Below the pieces are notes generated by a model that saw only the letters and a list, made by a program, of their open reading frames with translations, was not told the origin of the DNA and searched no databases. A program made the translations under genes and the position numbers. Below are positions 32,864-44,400 of a DNA stretch of 64,000 bases, piece after piece. Numbering within the stretch: the first letter of the stretch is position 1; the number at the start of each line of letters is the position of its first letter. The stretch covers positions 1,285,874-1,349,873 of the forward strand of contig NC_031478.1 of NCBI RefSeq assembly GCF_000006565.2. The letters are read 5' to 3'. This stretch comes from Toxoplasma gondii ME49. Lineage: Eukaryota; Apicomplexa; Conoidasida; Eucoccidiorida; Sarcocystidae.

Positions 32864-34742
32864 ATGGAGACAATGCAATCGACTGAGAGGGCGTTTCCCA
32901 AACGCGGGAGACCGGGCGTACGGCAAAAACCGAGTCGCAAACAAATCAAGCTGTTCTTATGTTTTCGTCAGCACCATGGACGGGGAAAACGTCCGGCAAT
33001 TGACAATAGAAATCTTCTGTTCGGTGCCCCGTCTGCTGTGCAATACCCGTCTATTAACTGGAAAAGCAGACCAGGTCGTGAGCTCAAAACGAACCACAAG
33101 AAAAATCTACACGCTCAACAGTGTGTATGCCCTGAGGAAAGAAAGCAAAGAGCAGCCGAAAGGGACTGTTACGCCTACACAAGAGAGGATGTTCCAGGAC
33201 TCGCGGGAGTCCGTCGCGTTCGCTCGGAAGCAGCGGGCGAGAAACAGAGTCCAACAAGTCTCGAGTATCTGCAGCAGATTCCTGACCCTCTCTCCAAGAT
33301 GTGGAATCACGTAGCGAGGTGGAGGAAAACGGAATGAACAGAAACACTGAATATTTGAGGAGTGAAGAGGTCTACGACGAGCGCAGAGCGACTTTGTGGG
33401 CAAAATCACGAATCGTCTACTTGCACGGCTTACCACACACACACACACACACACATATGCTGAGATGAGCTGGTTGCACACTAAAATAGCATTGTAATCC
33501 ATCTAAACGACCAGCTAAAAGTGCGAGAAATTCTGAACTTTGACCTGCCGTGAGACTTCGGACGGAAAGCAAGAAGGAAGGACAAGCAGCCGCAGGCGTG
33601 CGTCCGTAGGTCTGTGTGTCTGCTGCAGGAAAGTGCCCCGTTCCCGTTCTTCGAGAATTCGCAGGAACAAAGGAGATGTCTGCGCGTCTCCATCCAAACT
33701 TTTCGCCCTTTGGTGTTGAAGCGGAGTGCTCCGAGAAAGAAACAGCGCTTCGGAGACGAAGACTGGGGAGACGGATTGCGAGGTCGTCTTGTTTCCTCCG
33801 TGTGCCGCGATGGAAACTGAATTTCCCCGTTGCTTCTCTCGGAAGCAGGAAGCCCAACTGCTTCTGGAATCGAGTTGAATGCGCGCGAGGATTCTCTCTT
33901 TTTCAACGAGCTTCTGTCTACAGAAACGGCGAGTCCTCAAAATGCTCAAGTGGACAGGGTCGATTTTGTGTCACCCCTCGACTGCTGGGCGGCGTATTTT
34001 CGCAGGTACCACGACAGCGCATGTATACGCCTCGCTTCTCCCTTCTTTCTTCCGTTTTCTGTGGAGGCCTGCCACCTCCGAATCTCAGCTTTTCCTTTTC
34101 TTCGCCTGCAAAGCTGAAGATGGTGACGAAGCGAGAGTGTTGCGGGGGAGAAGAGGCGAAATTCCCTCCCGGTTCCTTTTCTCCCAGTCCCCGGTGCTCT
34201 TCTTCCCGGCTGCGTACGCGGGAGGAAGTTGTCGCGTCCTCTTTCTTGGCTTCTTCGTGAGAAACAGGACAGAGAAGAGACACACAGTCGCCTGCATTTA
34301 AGCGAGATACTGCTGTCTGCTCAACTTGTCTCCGACCCCTCTGTTTTCCGTTCCTCGAGTGTCTCTTCAAAGACATGCACATGTGTGTGTACAGGCTCTG
34401 CAAAGCCTTCTTCCGTTTCGAGTCTCGACTTCAAAAGCCTCTCTCTATTTCCATAATGCCTTTCCTGACGGGCTACTTCTCTTTCGTCGGAAACTCTCAT
34501 CTTTCATGCGCCTCTCCTTCGTTTCTCCTCAACTCTTGAAGCGCATGCAGCGACGCCTGGGTCGACGCCGCTCGAGAGACCATCTCTCCTTTTTTTCATC
34601 TTCACAGAGGGAGTCTTTTCTTTTCAACGTTTTCACCGACACCGAAGGAGACTGTGCTTCGCCCTCGGCCTTCCGGAGAGTCTGCGTCGCGTCTCACTTC
34701 AGTTCTGTCCAGACCGTCTTCGAAGAGAAAGACAACCACTAG
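32864..34742 (+). CDS. Probable four-exon gene, function unknown
   Basis: Predicted exons are 32864-33310, 33629-33782, 33849-34005 and 34610-34742. Phases fit and give 296 residues. I do not recognise the protein. The N-terminal half is basic (RGRPGVRQKPSRKQIKLF; RPGRELKTNHKKN) and then reads SLEYLQQIPDPLSKMWNH. The second exon has a very good acceptor (CTGCTGCAG) and encodes a basic patch followed by GDEDWGDGL. The third reads VDRVDFVSPLDCWAAYFRR. The last ends with FEEKDNH and a stop. No signal peptide, membrane segment or known motif is visible. The weakest points are the second intron (66 bases, donor GTCGTC) and the last acceptor, which uses the second AG of CAGAG. Exon 3 could instead start at 33,924. 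The basic N-terminus would suit an organelle or RNA-binding protein, but this is a guess. Confidence 0.45.
33433..33455. repeat. (CA)n microsatellite
   Basis: Eleven or so CA dinucleotides, within the first intron of the hypothetical gene at 32,864-34,742. This is unusual in a window where nearly all dinucleotide repeats are TA. Confidence 0.9.
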
Positions 34743-36044
34743 AAGAGACGCATGGCTCTCTCCACTTGTTTTCCACGTCTTGGCAAGAATCTCTGTGCGC
34801 GTTGTTCTCTTCGTTTTCTCGCACTGGCCTTCACTTGTCTCCGAGTCTGTCGAGAGAGGAGTTCTCCGCTGAAGGCTCCTCCTCTCTTGTCGTTGTCTTT
34901 TTCGTCGTTTTTTCCGGTGCCGCAGCGGGCTCGTGCACTCAAAGAAACCGCTTCTGCCGGTCTCTCGTTTTCCTTTCGTCTCTCCCCTCTCCGTCACGAA
35001 TCCTCGCTCTTCCACTTCGCTCGTCAAGAACTCTGAAACTCGCTTCTCCCAGACTGTAAAACCTAAATACACTCACGACTCTCTTGCTCTTCTGGCACCC
35101 CATTCTGGTCTCAGTCGTCTCTCCTCGGCTGCGTCTCTCGTCCCCCGTGCGTCGGTCCGTATATGCCGATTCGCCTCTCGAGGAATCAAGCGGCTTCGCC
35201 ATTTTCGTTCTTACACTTGCATGCAAAAAATACATGAAACTTTATATGTTTGCGTTCCTTAACCCTCTGTCACCCGATGGCCATTCGAGCATTCGAGACG
35301 TTCTGTGTGAGACCGTCTGTAGTTGTGTTTCTAACCTTGGGGAACGTGGTTTCTTCATTTCCTTCTTCAGTTTCGCTGTTGTTTCTCTTTCGTCTTCAGA
35401 GCACTCTCAGGGGGGCATCTTACGCACTGCCCGTAGGGAGACGACATCACCTTTTGAACTTTAAGTTTGATGTTGTGTCGCGCCCAGTCGTATGGCTTCG
35501 TTTCGTTCTCTCGGCCATGCAGCCATGAAAGCAGTCGATGAATGCAATGCCCAGAGAATGCGCGAAAGGGATCGCTTGAAAAAACGCGCATGCAGTCTGC
35601 TCTCTCTGGCCAGCTCTTGGGATGTTTCATGTTTTCTTCCAGTAACGATTGCCTGCGATTTTTGGGCTTGACGCCTGCTGTGAATGAACCAACATCTGTG
35701 CTGTACAAATCCGTTCTTGTCGTTCAAGGTCTTGCTCTCATCCCTCGCCTCTCTCCTGTCTTCTGCGTCTGCTCTTCGCGCTCCTCCACTCCTCAGTTTC
35801 TTCCGATCTGGATACTTCTTGTTGTTCCCCGCCTGCTCCACCTTGTGTGTGGGACATCGGCGACCTTGGTCGCGATCCATCTCGTGCCTAAGTTGTTCTC
35901 TTTTTCTTCGTTGCTTTCCCTCTCTGGCGCTTGCTCTGCCGGGCGGTCTGCGCCTCCTGACATTCTGTTAGTATTTCAGCGCCTTGACCATTTGTCTCCG
36001 TCTATTGCTTTTGCGTCTGGGTGCGTATGTCTCTCCACGCGACA
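34743..36044. other. Upstream region of the KMT2-like gene
   Basis: No conserved protein on either strand. The sequence is pyrimidine-rich on the plus strand in several blocks (34,800-35,050 and 35,700-36,000), as upstream of the other plus-strand genes here. It most likely holds the 3' end of the preceding gene and the promoter/5' UTR of the giant gene. Confidence 0.5.
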
Positions 36045-39000
36045 ATGGGAGGCGACAACGGACGGCGACGCGAGGATCCTTGGATCCCGCCGCCTCCGCC
36101 GGAGCCCCAACCTCCCCCACCCTGTCTGCCGGCGTCGGAGCCAGTTCCTGGGATTCCTCTCCATTCGCCTCAGTCGCTGTCGTCCTTCGTCTGCTCCCGA
36201 GGACAGCGGCAGATCGCCAGTGCCTGCGAGACAGGCTATCAACCTTCAGGCTATCAACCTTCAGATCCGTCTTCTCACAGTCGCCAGCTCCACTCCCGGC
36301 TGGGGATCCACTCTTCGAATTCTCTCTACACCGACTCGCAAGGCACACTGCCCTTTTCGGAGGCCTTCACAGGGTCTGGTTCAGGGCATTTTTCAGGGCA
36401 TTTTCCAGGACTTTCGGTGTGTGCTGAGCCTTCTCGCCAGCTGCCTTCCGGGCCGTCGCCCGCGTCGTGGAAAGAGAACGGCGTCGTCACGCCTTCCGGC
36501 TCCGCTGCCGTCGCTCCTTTGCAGGTTGAGCGTGTGCCAGCGCCGCCGGCGTCGCGCCTGCGCAGTCGCTGGGACCAGCGGCCATCTCAAACCTCTGGAA
36601 GGGCACAAGGTTCAAACGAGAATCGAGAGAGGCCTGGAGAGGCCTGCGCTGCGTCGCCTGTCCAGCCTGCCTCGCCTCCCCCGCCTCTGCCGCATTCTCA
36701 AGGAGGCGTGGATGGAGAACGCGGGAGACGCGGGAGATACAGCGAAGAAACAGGAGAAAGAGGAGACACAAAACACAGAGGAGACACAAAAGACAAAGGA
36801 GACACCGGAGACACTCGAGACAGGCGAGACCCTCAAGACAGAGGAGACAGACGTTTCGATGAAGGGGGGAGCTGCGTTTCAAGGCCACAGTCAAGAAGCG
36901 AACGCGAGGAGAGTGGAGAGAAGAGAAGTTGGCATTTCCCGCGAGGCGGGCGCCGCAGTTCCAGTGTCGACAGAGATCATGGAGGGAAGGGAGAGACGCG
37001 AGAAGACCCACGCTGTCGCTGGTTCCTTGGTCGACAGAGAGCAAGTGCAAGAGAGAACGAAGCGGGCATCAGATGGAGGCCAGAGCGAGAAGAGAGGGGC
37101 AGTGCGTCCCCAGGACGAAGCCGGTGCGGTCCAACAAACAAGGAAGACAGGCCAGGAACGAGGCGGGGGTCTCTGGAGTCGCGGTCGTTCCTGGAGGCGT
37201 CGCATTCGTCCGATGCCCGACATGCGGTGGACCGCCCGGTGTCAAGGGAGGGAGATGAAAGCCGACGACGAAGCTCAACTTGGGCGCCTTCGCCTGCGGC
37301 TTCTCTCCGTCGGAACCGAGGCCTCTCGCGAAGCGTGTCTCCCTCAGAGCCGCGTGGGTGGAGAGGGGGAGAGGAGAAACGGAGACAGGAGGAGAGAGGA
37401 TACGTCGAGCGATCGCGCCGCGGGTCCAGGGAGTCCGCGACCGGCGCAGAGGGAAAAGACGACGCTTTCTCTCCGCGGAGCTGCGCGTCCGGCAACATGT
37501 TCCCCGACCGGCAAGGCCGACCGCGGGGCTGGGACGAACCGCGGAGACCCCACAACCGAGGAGACAGGCGCTGGGGCGCCGAGGCGCCTGGCGAGGAAGA
37601 CGAAAGTGAAGGGGGACGACAGGCTCGCACACACAGCAGGCAGGGGGTGGAACGAGAAAGACAAAGGCACTCGGTGTCCGGCCGGCCGCCCGTCTGCTCG
37701 CCTCTCCACCGGCGTCTGAGGTCGTTGTCTCCTACCTCTGCTCACGGTCGCTCGCCTCCTCGTTTCTGCGACACCCGAGAACGGCTGCCTCAAGCGGACG
37801 TCTGTGGAACGCGCGAGTCGCCCTCGAGAGGTTTCACACGGTTCGGCGACACAGCGCCAGCGTGGTCAGAACCTGAAGCCGGCGCCGGACACAGTCCCGA
37901 CATGGATGCGCATGCAGGTGCCTCGAAGTCCGCGCGTGCGTCTTCTTCGCTGGGGCGGCGAGGCCCGCGCTCGGTGTCTCCTCGGCGCGGCGAGAGTGGG
38001 GTGAAACCTGACAGGCGAAGCTTGAGGGGAGACAGCCAGGGGAGGGCAGACGGACAGAGAGAGCGAGAGACATGGAGGAACGAGGGGGAGTCGGCTAGCG
38101 CCCAGCATAGCCTCCCAGAGACGCGGAGAATCGGTGGGGTACGCATGCGGCGCACCCAGCTCGACTTGTTGCCCTCTCGAGCCTCGCGCAGGAGCTCCTC
38201 GTCTTCTCCTGAAGCGCGACCGAAGAGGGCGCTGCCTCGAGAGAGGGATCGAGGTCACGGAACTTCAGGCAGAAACATGGCGGCGCCCCTGGGCAGCTCA
38301 CTGACCTCGCGACGCCGAAGTTCCGAGGACAGGCATGCATGCGGCAGGGCCAGAAGCCTCAGAGACCGTGCAGACAGAAGAGACAGTGGAAAGAGCAGCG
38401 ACAGCGAAGCCAGAAGTAGCAGCGAAAACAGCAGAGTCCGAGGAGAGGGAAGAGACACACGAGAGACTGGAGTTTGCAGCGACGTCAGCAAGGGGAGTGC
38501 GTCCCCAAGCCGTGACAAACGCCGCGAGCTTTCTCCACAGCACGATGAGGTGACTTCCGATGACGTCGCCCCTTCGCCTATGACGTCCGTATCTCGGGAT
38601 TCTCCCAGCCTCATGGTCTCCGATCCCCCGTCTCCGATTTCGCCTCCAGCGGCCAAGGAAAGCCGTGGGCTTCTGCGGGCGGAGTCCCGGTCGCCATCGG
38701 ACTCGCGGTCGCCTAGTTGGCGAGACAGAGAATCTGGATGGTTTCGCAAACGGATCGTCACGTCGACAGCGGACTCAGCTGTCCCTGGAGGACAGGAAGA
38801 AGGCTCGACATCTCGTTCTCCAGCCTCGCTGTTGCTGCCTTCTCATCCTGGCGTCGGGGATCAGGATCTCCCTTGTGCATCGCCATTTCCACGCCTCGCT
38901 GTCTCTTCTTTTGCGTCTTCCGATCTTGCCCATGTTGTGCGGGAGCGACCGCGTGAGGCGACCGACGAGAAGCATCACGAACCGTTCCCCGCGTCTCTGG

Positions 39001-41418
39001 CGTCTCCACCTTCCCGCCTCGGCGGCTCAACGGCGCCTCTGCTGTCGGCTCCGCTTCAGAGTCAGCTGCAGTCTCCGTCGTTGGCTGTATCCAAAGCAGG
39101 TGTCTCTGCGGCGTCTTCGCTTCGAGAGAAGCTGGCGGGTGGTGTGAAGCTTGCTTCCCCCGACGCAGTCTTCTCGCTGGCGGGCCTGAGTCCGTGTCTC
39201 GACGACATCTTCGACTATGATGAAGAATACGAACGCTTCGGATTCTTCCCCACGATTCGCACATTTGCGAGACCAGAGAGAAGAAGGCGCACCCAGCGAA
39301 CTGCCTCGCCTGGACCGGCGCAAGCGGCTGAAGGGCGGCGTGACGAATCGGCACAGAAGCGAGCAGACGGGGAGGGCGTCGACGAGGAATGCGGGAAGAC
39401 AGAGAGGCCTGAGGAAGCGGATGGGAGCGACTCCCGGAAGGTACGTAGCGAAGCAAAAGAAAGGGTGCTGGCGTCGCCGTTGGACTCGAGCAAGGAGCGC
39501 AGCGCGGACGCACAGGCAGACGGGAAGGCCGAGAAGGAGAAGAAAGAAAAGAGAGATAAAAAGGAAAAGAAGGAGAAGAAGAAATCGAGCGAGAGAGCGT
39601 TGCTGGGGCAGCGGCTGCACGGTGAGGCGCGCGCCGAGGCGGAGAAAACATTGACGAAGTTGGAGCGCAAGTTGCTTAAAAAGCAGCAGAAGAAAGAACG
39701 GAGGCGTCTGGAGAAGCTTGAACGGAAGAAAGGAAAGGATGTCGGAGAGACGAAGGACGAAACGTTGAACGTGACAAGCGACGAACGAGACACAGAGAGA
39801 GTGCACGGTGTCGGAGAAGCAGTGTACAAGCGCGGGCCAGATCGAGACGGAGACAAGGCGAAAGAAGAGGAGACAGACATCGGGAAAGCCACAGAACAGG
39901 CAGAGGCAGTGGACGGTCTCACACGAGACGTAGAAGCAGAGATGAGTCCCGCAGGCGCGACTCCGCTGCCGGAGCAAGCCAAGGCGGCGGACAAGGCAGA
40001 CGAAGAAGCGGGTGAAGAGCCAAGAGACCCAGAAACCGAAAGAGAGAAGAAGGAGCGCAAATGCGGAGGGGAAACGCAAATGCCACGGGATGACGAAAAG
40101 GCGCTGGTGGCCACCGAGACTGAGATGAAAGTGGAGGCGATGAAACCCCCAGGCGAGAGAACCGATACGGAAATCCTTCCGAAACGCACGTCAGAGGCGG
40201 ACCGCTGCGCGACGAAGAAAAGTCGAGATGCCAGGCGAGGACAAGACGGCGAAGACGCCACCGCACCAGACGAGAAGGAGCAAGACAGCGGTGCTGCGAA
40301 GGTTGTGCAGCGTTCATCCGGAAAGAAAGACGACTCGGGAAGCGCAGGAGCAGCCTCAGCAAAGGCGTCGCCTTGCGCGTCGAGCAGTCGAAACAAAGAC
40401 ACGCTACCTCGAGAGTTGCTTTCGCTTCTTCTGGACGATTACGTCTGCTCCGCCTCTCGGCGCAGAAGACCGGCAGATCCCCAAGGGCCATCGTCGCCGT
40501 CTCCTAAGACTGTGCGCAGCGGCGGCGCGGCGAAGCGAACCGGAGGAGCGAGCAGCAAAGCTGCGCCGCCCTCTTGTCTGGAGCCTGTGAAGCGCGAGGG
40601 AGGAGACAGGACGGAAGAAGGACCGAGGCGCGGTGAGGCCGGTGGAGGCAGCAGCGACGCAAGACATACGCTGAGTGAGAAGGCGCAGGACGTGGAGACA
40701 GAAAAGGGGGAAAGAGGGATCAAACGGATCACGCCAAAATTGGCTGGCCTTGGCAAAGACGAAAAGAAACAAAAGGCCGCCCCACTGGGGTCTGCGACAG
40801 CGGCCGAGAAGACAAACCTCGCGTCTGAGCAACTTGTGCGGGGGAGAGCTTCAGATCAGGTCAAGAGCGAGGAAGAAGAGGCATGCGATTTGTCCTCGTT
40901 TGACGCGTTCCTCGTCGGCAGTCGCACGCCTGAAGTCGGAGGCAGCGCCCTGGACTTGCTGGTGGAGCCTCCACCCGAATGGGAGATCGCGAGAAGAAAG
41001 ACTTTGAAATGGGATGAAGAAGAGGAATCTGTCCTCGCGGCGGCGCTCGACGAGAGACGCCCGGTCCCCGTGCATGGACCCCTGACCGCCGGAGGAAAAG
41101 GAGAGAACGAGGCGCCAGAGCGCGCCGCTCACGACGGAGGAGGCGACGCGGAGACAGGCAAGGCCGAGGGACAAGGCGAAGGCGAGGAAACGGGCGGAGG
41201 GATGGAGACGAACTCGGAAAGCAAGAGGGACGGCCGTACTGAAGATGATGAAAACGTGTTTGGCGGTCGCACAAAGGCTGAGCAGCTCGAAGTCGGCGCA
41301 GAGGACGAAACAAAGGACGATGAAGACGATGAAGACGGACGACTGGTCCCGGAAAAAAGCATCCGAAAGAGAAAAAGAAGGTCGTCTTTAGACGATCCAG
41401 AGATCGAGGAGAAAATCA
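36045..41418 (+). CDS. KMT2-like exon 1: disordered N-terminal region
   Basis: Residues 1-1,791. Almost entirely low complexity: a Pro run near the start, then Arg/Glu/Ser/Gly-rich sequence with many SR, RD and DR pairs, then a Lys/Glu-rich charged segment (about 39,530-39,740) predicted to be helical or coiled. One short motif looks folded, around [21 protein letters not shown] (39,187-39,250). No AT-hook or CXXC zinc finger, as found in animal MLL1, is visible. The donor is ATCA|GTAAGC, leaving phase 1. Confidence 0.85.
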
Positions 41419-44400
41419 GTAAGCCACGCGCGACGAGCCTCTTGTCTTCTCACCGGATCCATGCTTGCTGAGCTACTGTGGGTTAGTTTCAATGCCCAAG
41501 GCAGAGAGCACTGGATTGGATACCCAGGGGCCTGTCCTCCCATTAAAAATAAGAATCATAAGTCACCAGGCATGCAGTACCAATCAGAAAAAATATATAC
41601 ATATATATATATATATATATCCATGTACTTGTATCTAGCTGTGCAGACGTTCAGATATCGAGCAGTCGACTCGACGTCCACCGACGAGTGTTCTTCATCC
41701 GGCTGCCAGATCTACAGAATTTATCTACATTTATTCATCTCTGTATAGAGACATGCCCACGAACCCCCGAATGTCTCTGTATCCTTTGTTTCTTCGCTTG
41801 TGTGCCTTTCGTTGTTTTTTCATCTCTTGTCCTTTTCAGCGCCCAACGACCCGTTGTACGCGTGTCTGATTGAAGGCAGCGCCATTCGATTGACGCGTCG
41901 CATGATCAAGCAGCTGCACGACGAGGAGCCGACTGTCTCTGCCGGCGTCTCTCGGTCCTCGCCTTCCGGCTCTGCGGGTGCGTCGCCGCGGGCGTTGGAG
42001 GCAGGAGACTCCAAGGCGCTCCTGATGGGCGCCGCGTCAACGGGTGCTCGTGCAGGCTCCGTGCAGGCGAAGAAGCGTAGCGAGAAAGGCCCCAAGGTCC
42101 TGAGTCCAGTCGAGCGACCGCCGCGCGAAGAAGGGGAAAACGATGCCGGCAAAGATCGACCTGGCGACGGATCCTCGTCTCCACCGTCGACGCCTGGACG
42201 CCCTGCCTCGCCTTTTTCTCCAGCACTCTCAGGCGCTGCGGCTTTAAACTCCCTCGGCCGGAAAGTCGAAGTTCGCGACGACGCTCAAGGTACGCGAGTT
42301 GAAAAGGAAGGCGCGATGCGTCATGTGGAGAGATGCCTTGCCTGGTCACCGTTCGTGGTTTAGTGATGGCGACCAGAGTGGCCAACAGGGTGTCGGCTCA
42401 TGCTGCATTACTCGTCCTTCTTGTGGTTTGTGCGTCGCCTCGTTTTTTTTGTGCTCTCCTCTCTTTTTCTCCTTGCTGCCCTCGCGTCTGCTCGTCCTTG
42501 CTGCATCTCGTCCTCTTCCACTTGCTCTCTCTTCGTCTTGTTCTCGCTTTCCTCGATTCACCTCTCTCTTTCTCTCCTGCTTCGCTGGCGCGTCCCGTTC
42601 CGCCCGCGGTTCTTCCTCCCTCGCTCGTCACGGCCCCGCGGTCCAACACCATGTCGCGTTCGTCGTCGGCTGTTTTTTTTTGGCAGGTTTTTCGTACGTC
42701 GGCTGTCGCGTCCGTGTGGTGAGAAGCTGGCGCGACGAGAAGCAGCGAAGCACTTGGGAGTGGGGGGAGGGCGTGATCAAGTTTTTTCTGCCGAAATTCC
42801 GGATGTTCTTCATCCACTTTCTCCTCAATGCGGGAGGCACAGACGCCGCAACGCCCTTCGACGCGCCGCCCCTCGACCTGCGGAACGAAGAGCTGCCTTT
42901 CTCCCCGGAGGCTCAGCACCGCGGGTGGTTCTCTTCTGCCCACGACATCATTCGCCTTGCCTCTTCTCGCCGCGTTTGGGAGCGACCTGAGAAGCGCGAA
43001 AAGCGCGAAAAGCGCGAGCGAAGGACGGGCGCTGAAAAAGCGCGAGATCTGTGCGACAGGCGGCGCAAGACGACAGAGACACCCGATGCAGCAGAACCCC
43101 CAGAAGGATCCGAATCCGCAGACGAAGCCGAGACGGAGAAGAGAGCTTCGAGGGAACAGAGCGACGAAACCGTCGCTGTAGAAGGATCCCCGGGCGACGC
43201 GGCTGCGGGCGGGGAACGCGAGGCCACAGACGAGCGTCGCAGGCGCCGCGAGGCAGCCAGGGAGGATTTGGAAGCACTGGAAAGGGAAGCCAACGGAAAC
43301 ACAGAAGGCTCAGGAGAGAACGAAAAAAAAAGGGAAGCGAACGAACGTGCCCGAACATGTGGGGAGATCCTCCAAGGTGACGCGAACCGTCCCTCAGAGC
43401 CTCGAACTCACAACCAAGAGTCCTTGTGTGCCTCATCTTCTTCGTCTTCTTCTTCGTCTTCTTCGTCTTCGTCGCTGCCTCTGTGCCGGACATGTTGTAA
43501 ACCGATTGCAGTGATCCGTACAGGAGACCTCACTGACGATACATCGTGGCAGTTGGCTGTTCGTTCGCTGTCCCCGCAAACGCTTGACTCTTGTCTCCCT
43601 CCCGAGGCCTCTTGTGGGGACTCCACCCTTTTTCCTGCGTCGTCCTCTGCTCTCTCCAAAGATGCGCCGCTGCCCACGAACGCGCTCTCCGCCGCGGCGA
43701 ATTCCATCTCCACGGACGAGGCGAAGGAGATCGGGGCGTCTGGGAGCGCCGACGGCTACAGTCCGCCGAAGGAAGCAGACAGACCGATGCAACAAGTGAA
43801 ACAGGTTCACTGGGGCTTGCGCTGCATTCGCTGCGAACGCGTCTTCCACGCCTCCTGCATCACTGCTCCTCACCAAAGAAAAATCACTGTCGGGTACGAT
43901 CCGCCCTTCCGTACAGTCGTTCTCGTATTCTTGGCCTTTCCCAGGTCTCTCCTGCGTTTCCAGATGTGCTATGAGCTTGTGCATGCAACGACCGAGGTAA
44001 ATGTAGTTCTCCCCTGTTTATGTATTTACCTATATCTCTCTCTACGTTGTCCATGCAGCTCTCCGCATCTCTGTGTCTACCTTTTGTGCTCATCTGCTTA
44101 CCTTTTTTTCCAGCTGCATCTCGGTATATCCATGCGTACGTCTGTCGCTATAACACCCTGTCCATGCGTCTCTGCCGCATGCGGGGAAACGCGGAATTTT
44201 CTGTGTGGCGTGCGTCTTCCCAGAATGGATCAAGAGGCTCTGTGCGAGGAGAGTGCCCGACATCGGCGCCTCGTTGCTCGACGAGAAGCTGCAATCAAGG
44301 CGTACGCGAAGAAGCAGGCAAAACGGCGAGAGGACGCGTCAGGGCCTGCCACGGGAGCGGAGCCGTACGAGGAGAACGCGGAGACCTTGCTGTGCGGCCG

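Noticed and set aside
35542..37719. 725-codon plus-strand frame overlapping exon 1 of the KMT2-like gene
   Set aside because: It overlaps the 1,800-codon frame that splices in phase to the PHD exons. It has no motif, and its Arg/Gly/Thr composition is that of an out-of-frame reading.
39027..40402. Two overlapping minus-strand frames of 350 and 395 codons
   Set aside because: They mirror the Lys/Glu-rich coding sequence of exon 1, giving Ser/Phe/Leu-rich nonsense on the other strand.
43950..43999. Mini-exon candidate ([11 protein letters not shown]) within KMT2-like intron 3
   Set aside because: It has usable AG/GT borders and an open frame but supplies only one Cys and no clear PHD match. 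Direct joining of exons 3 and 4 already keeps phase.
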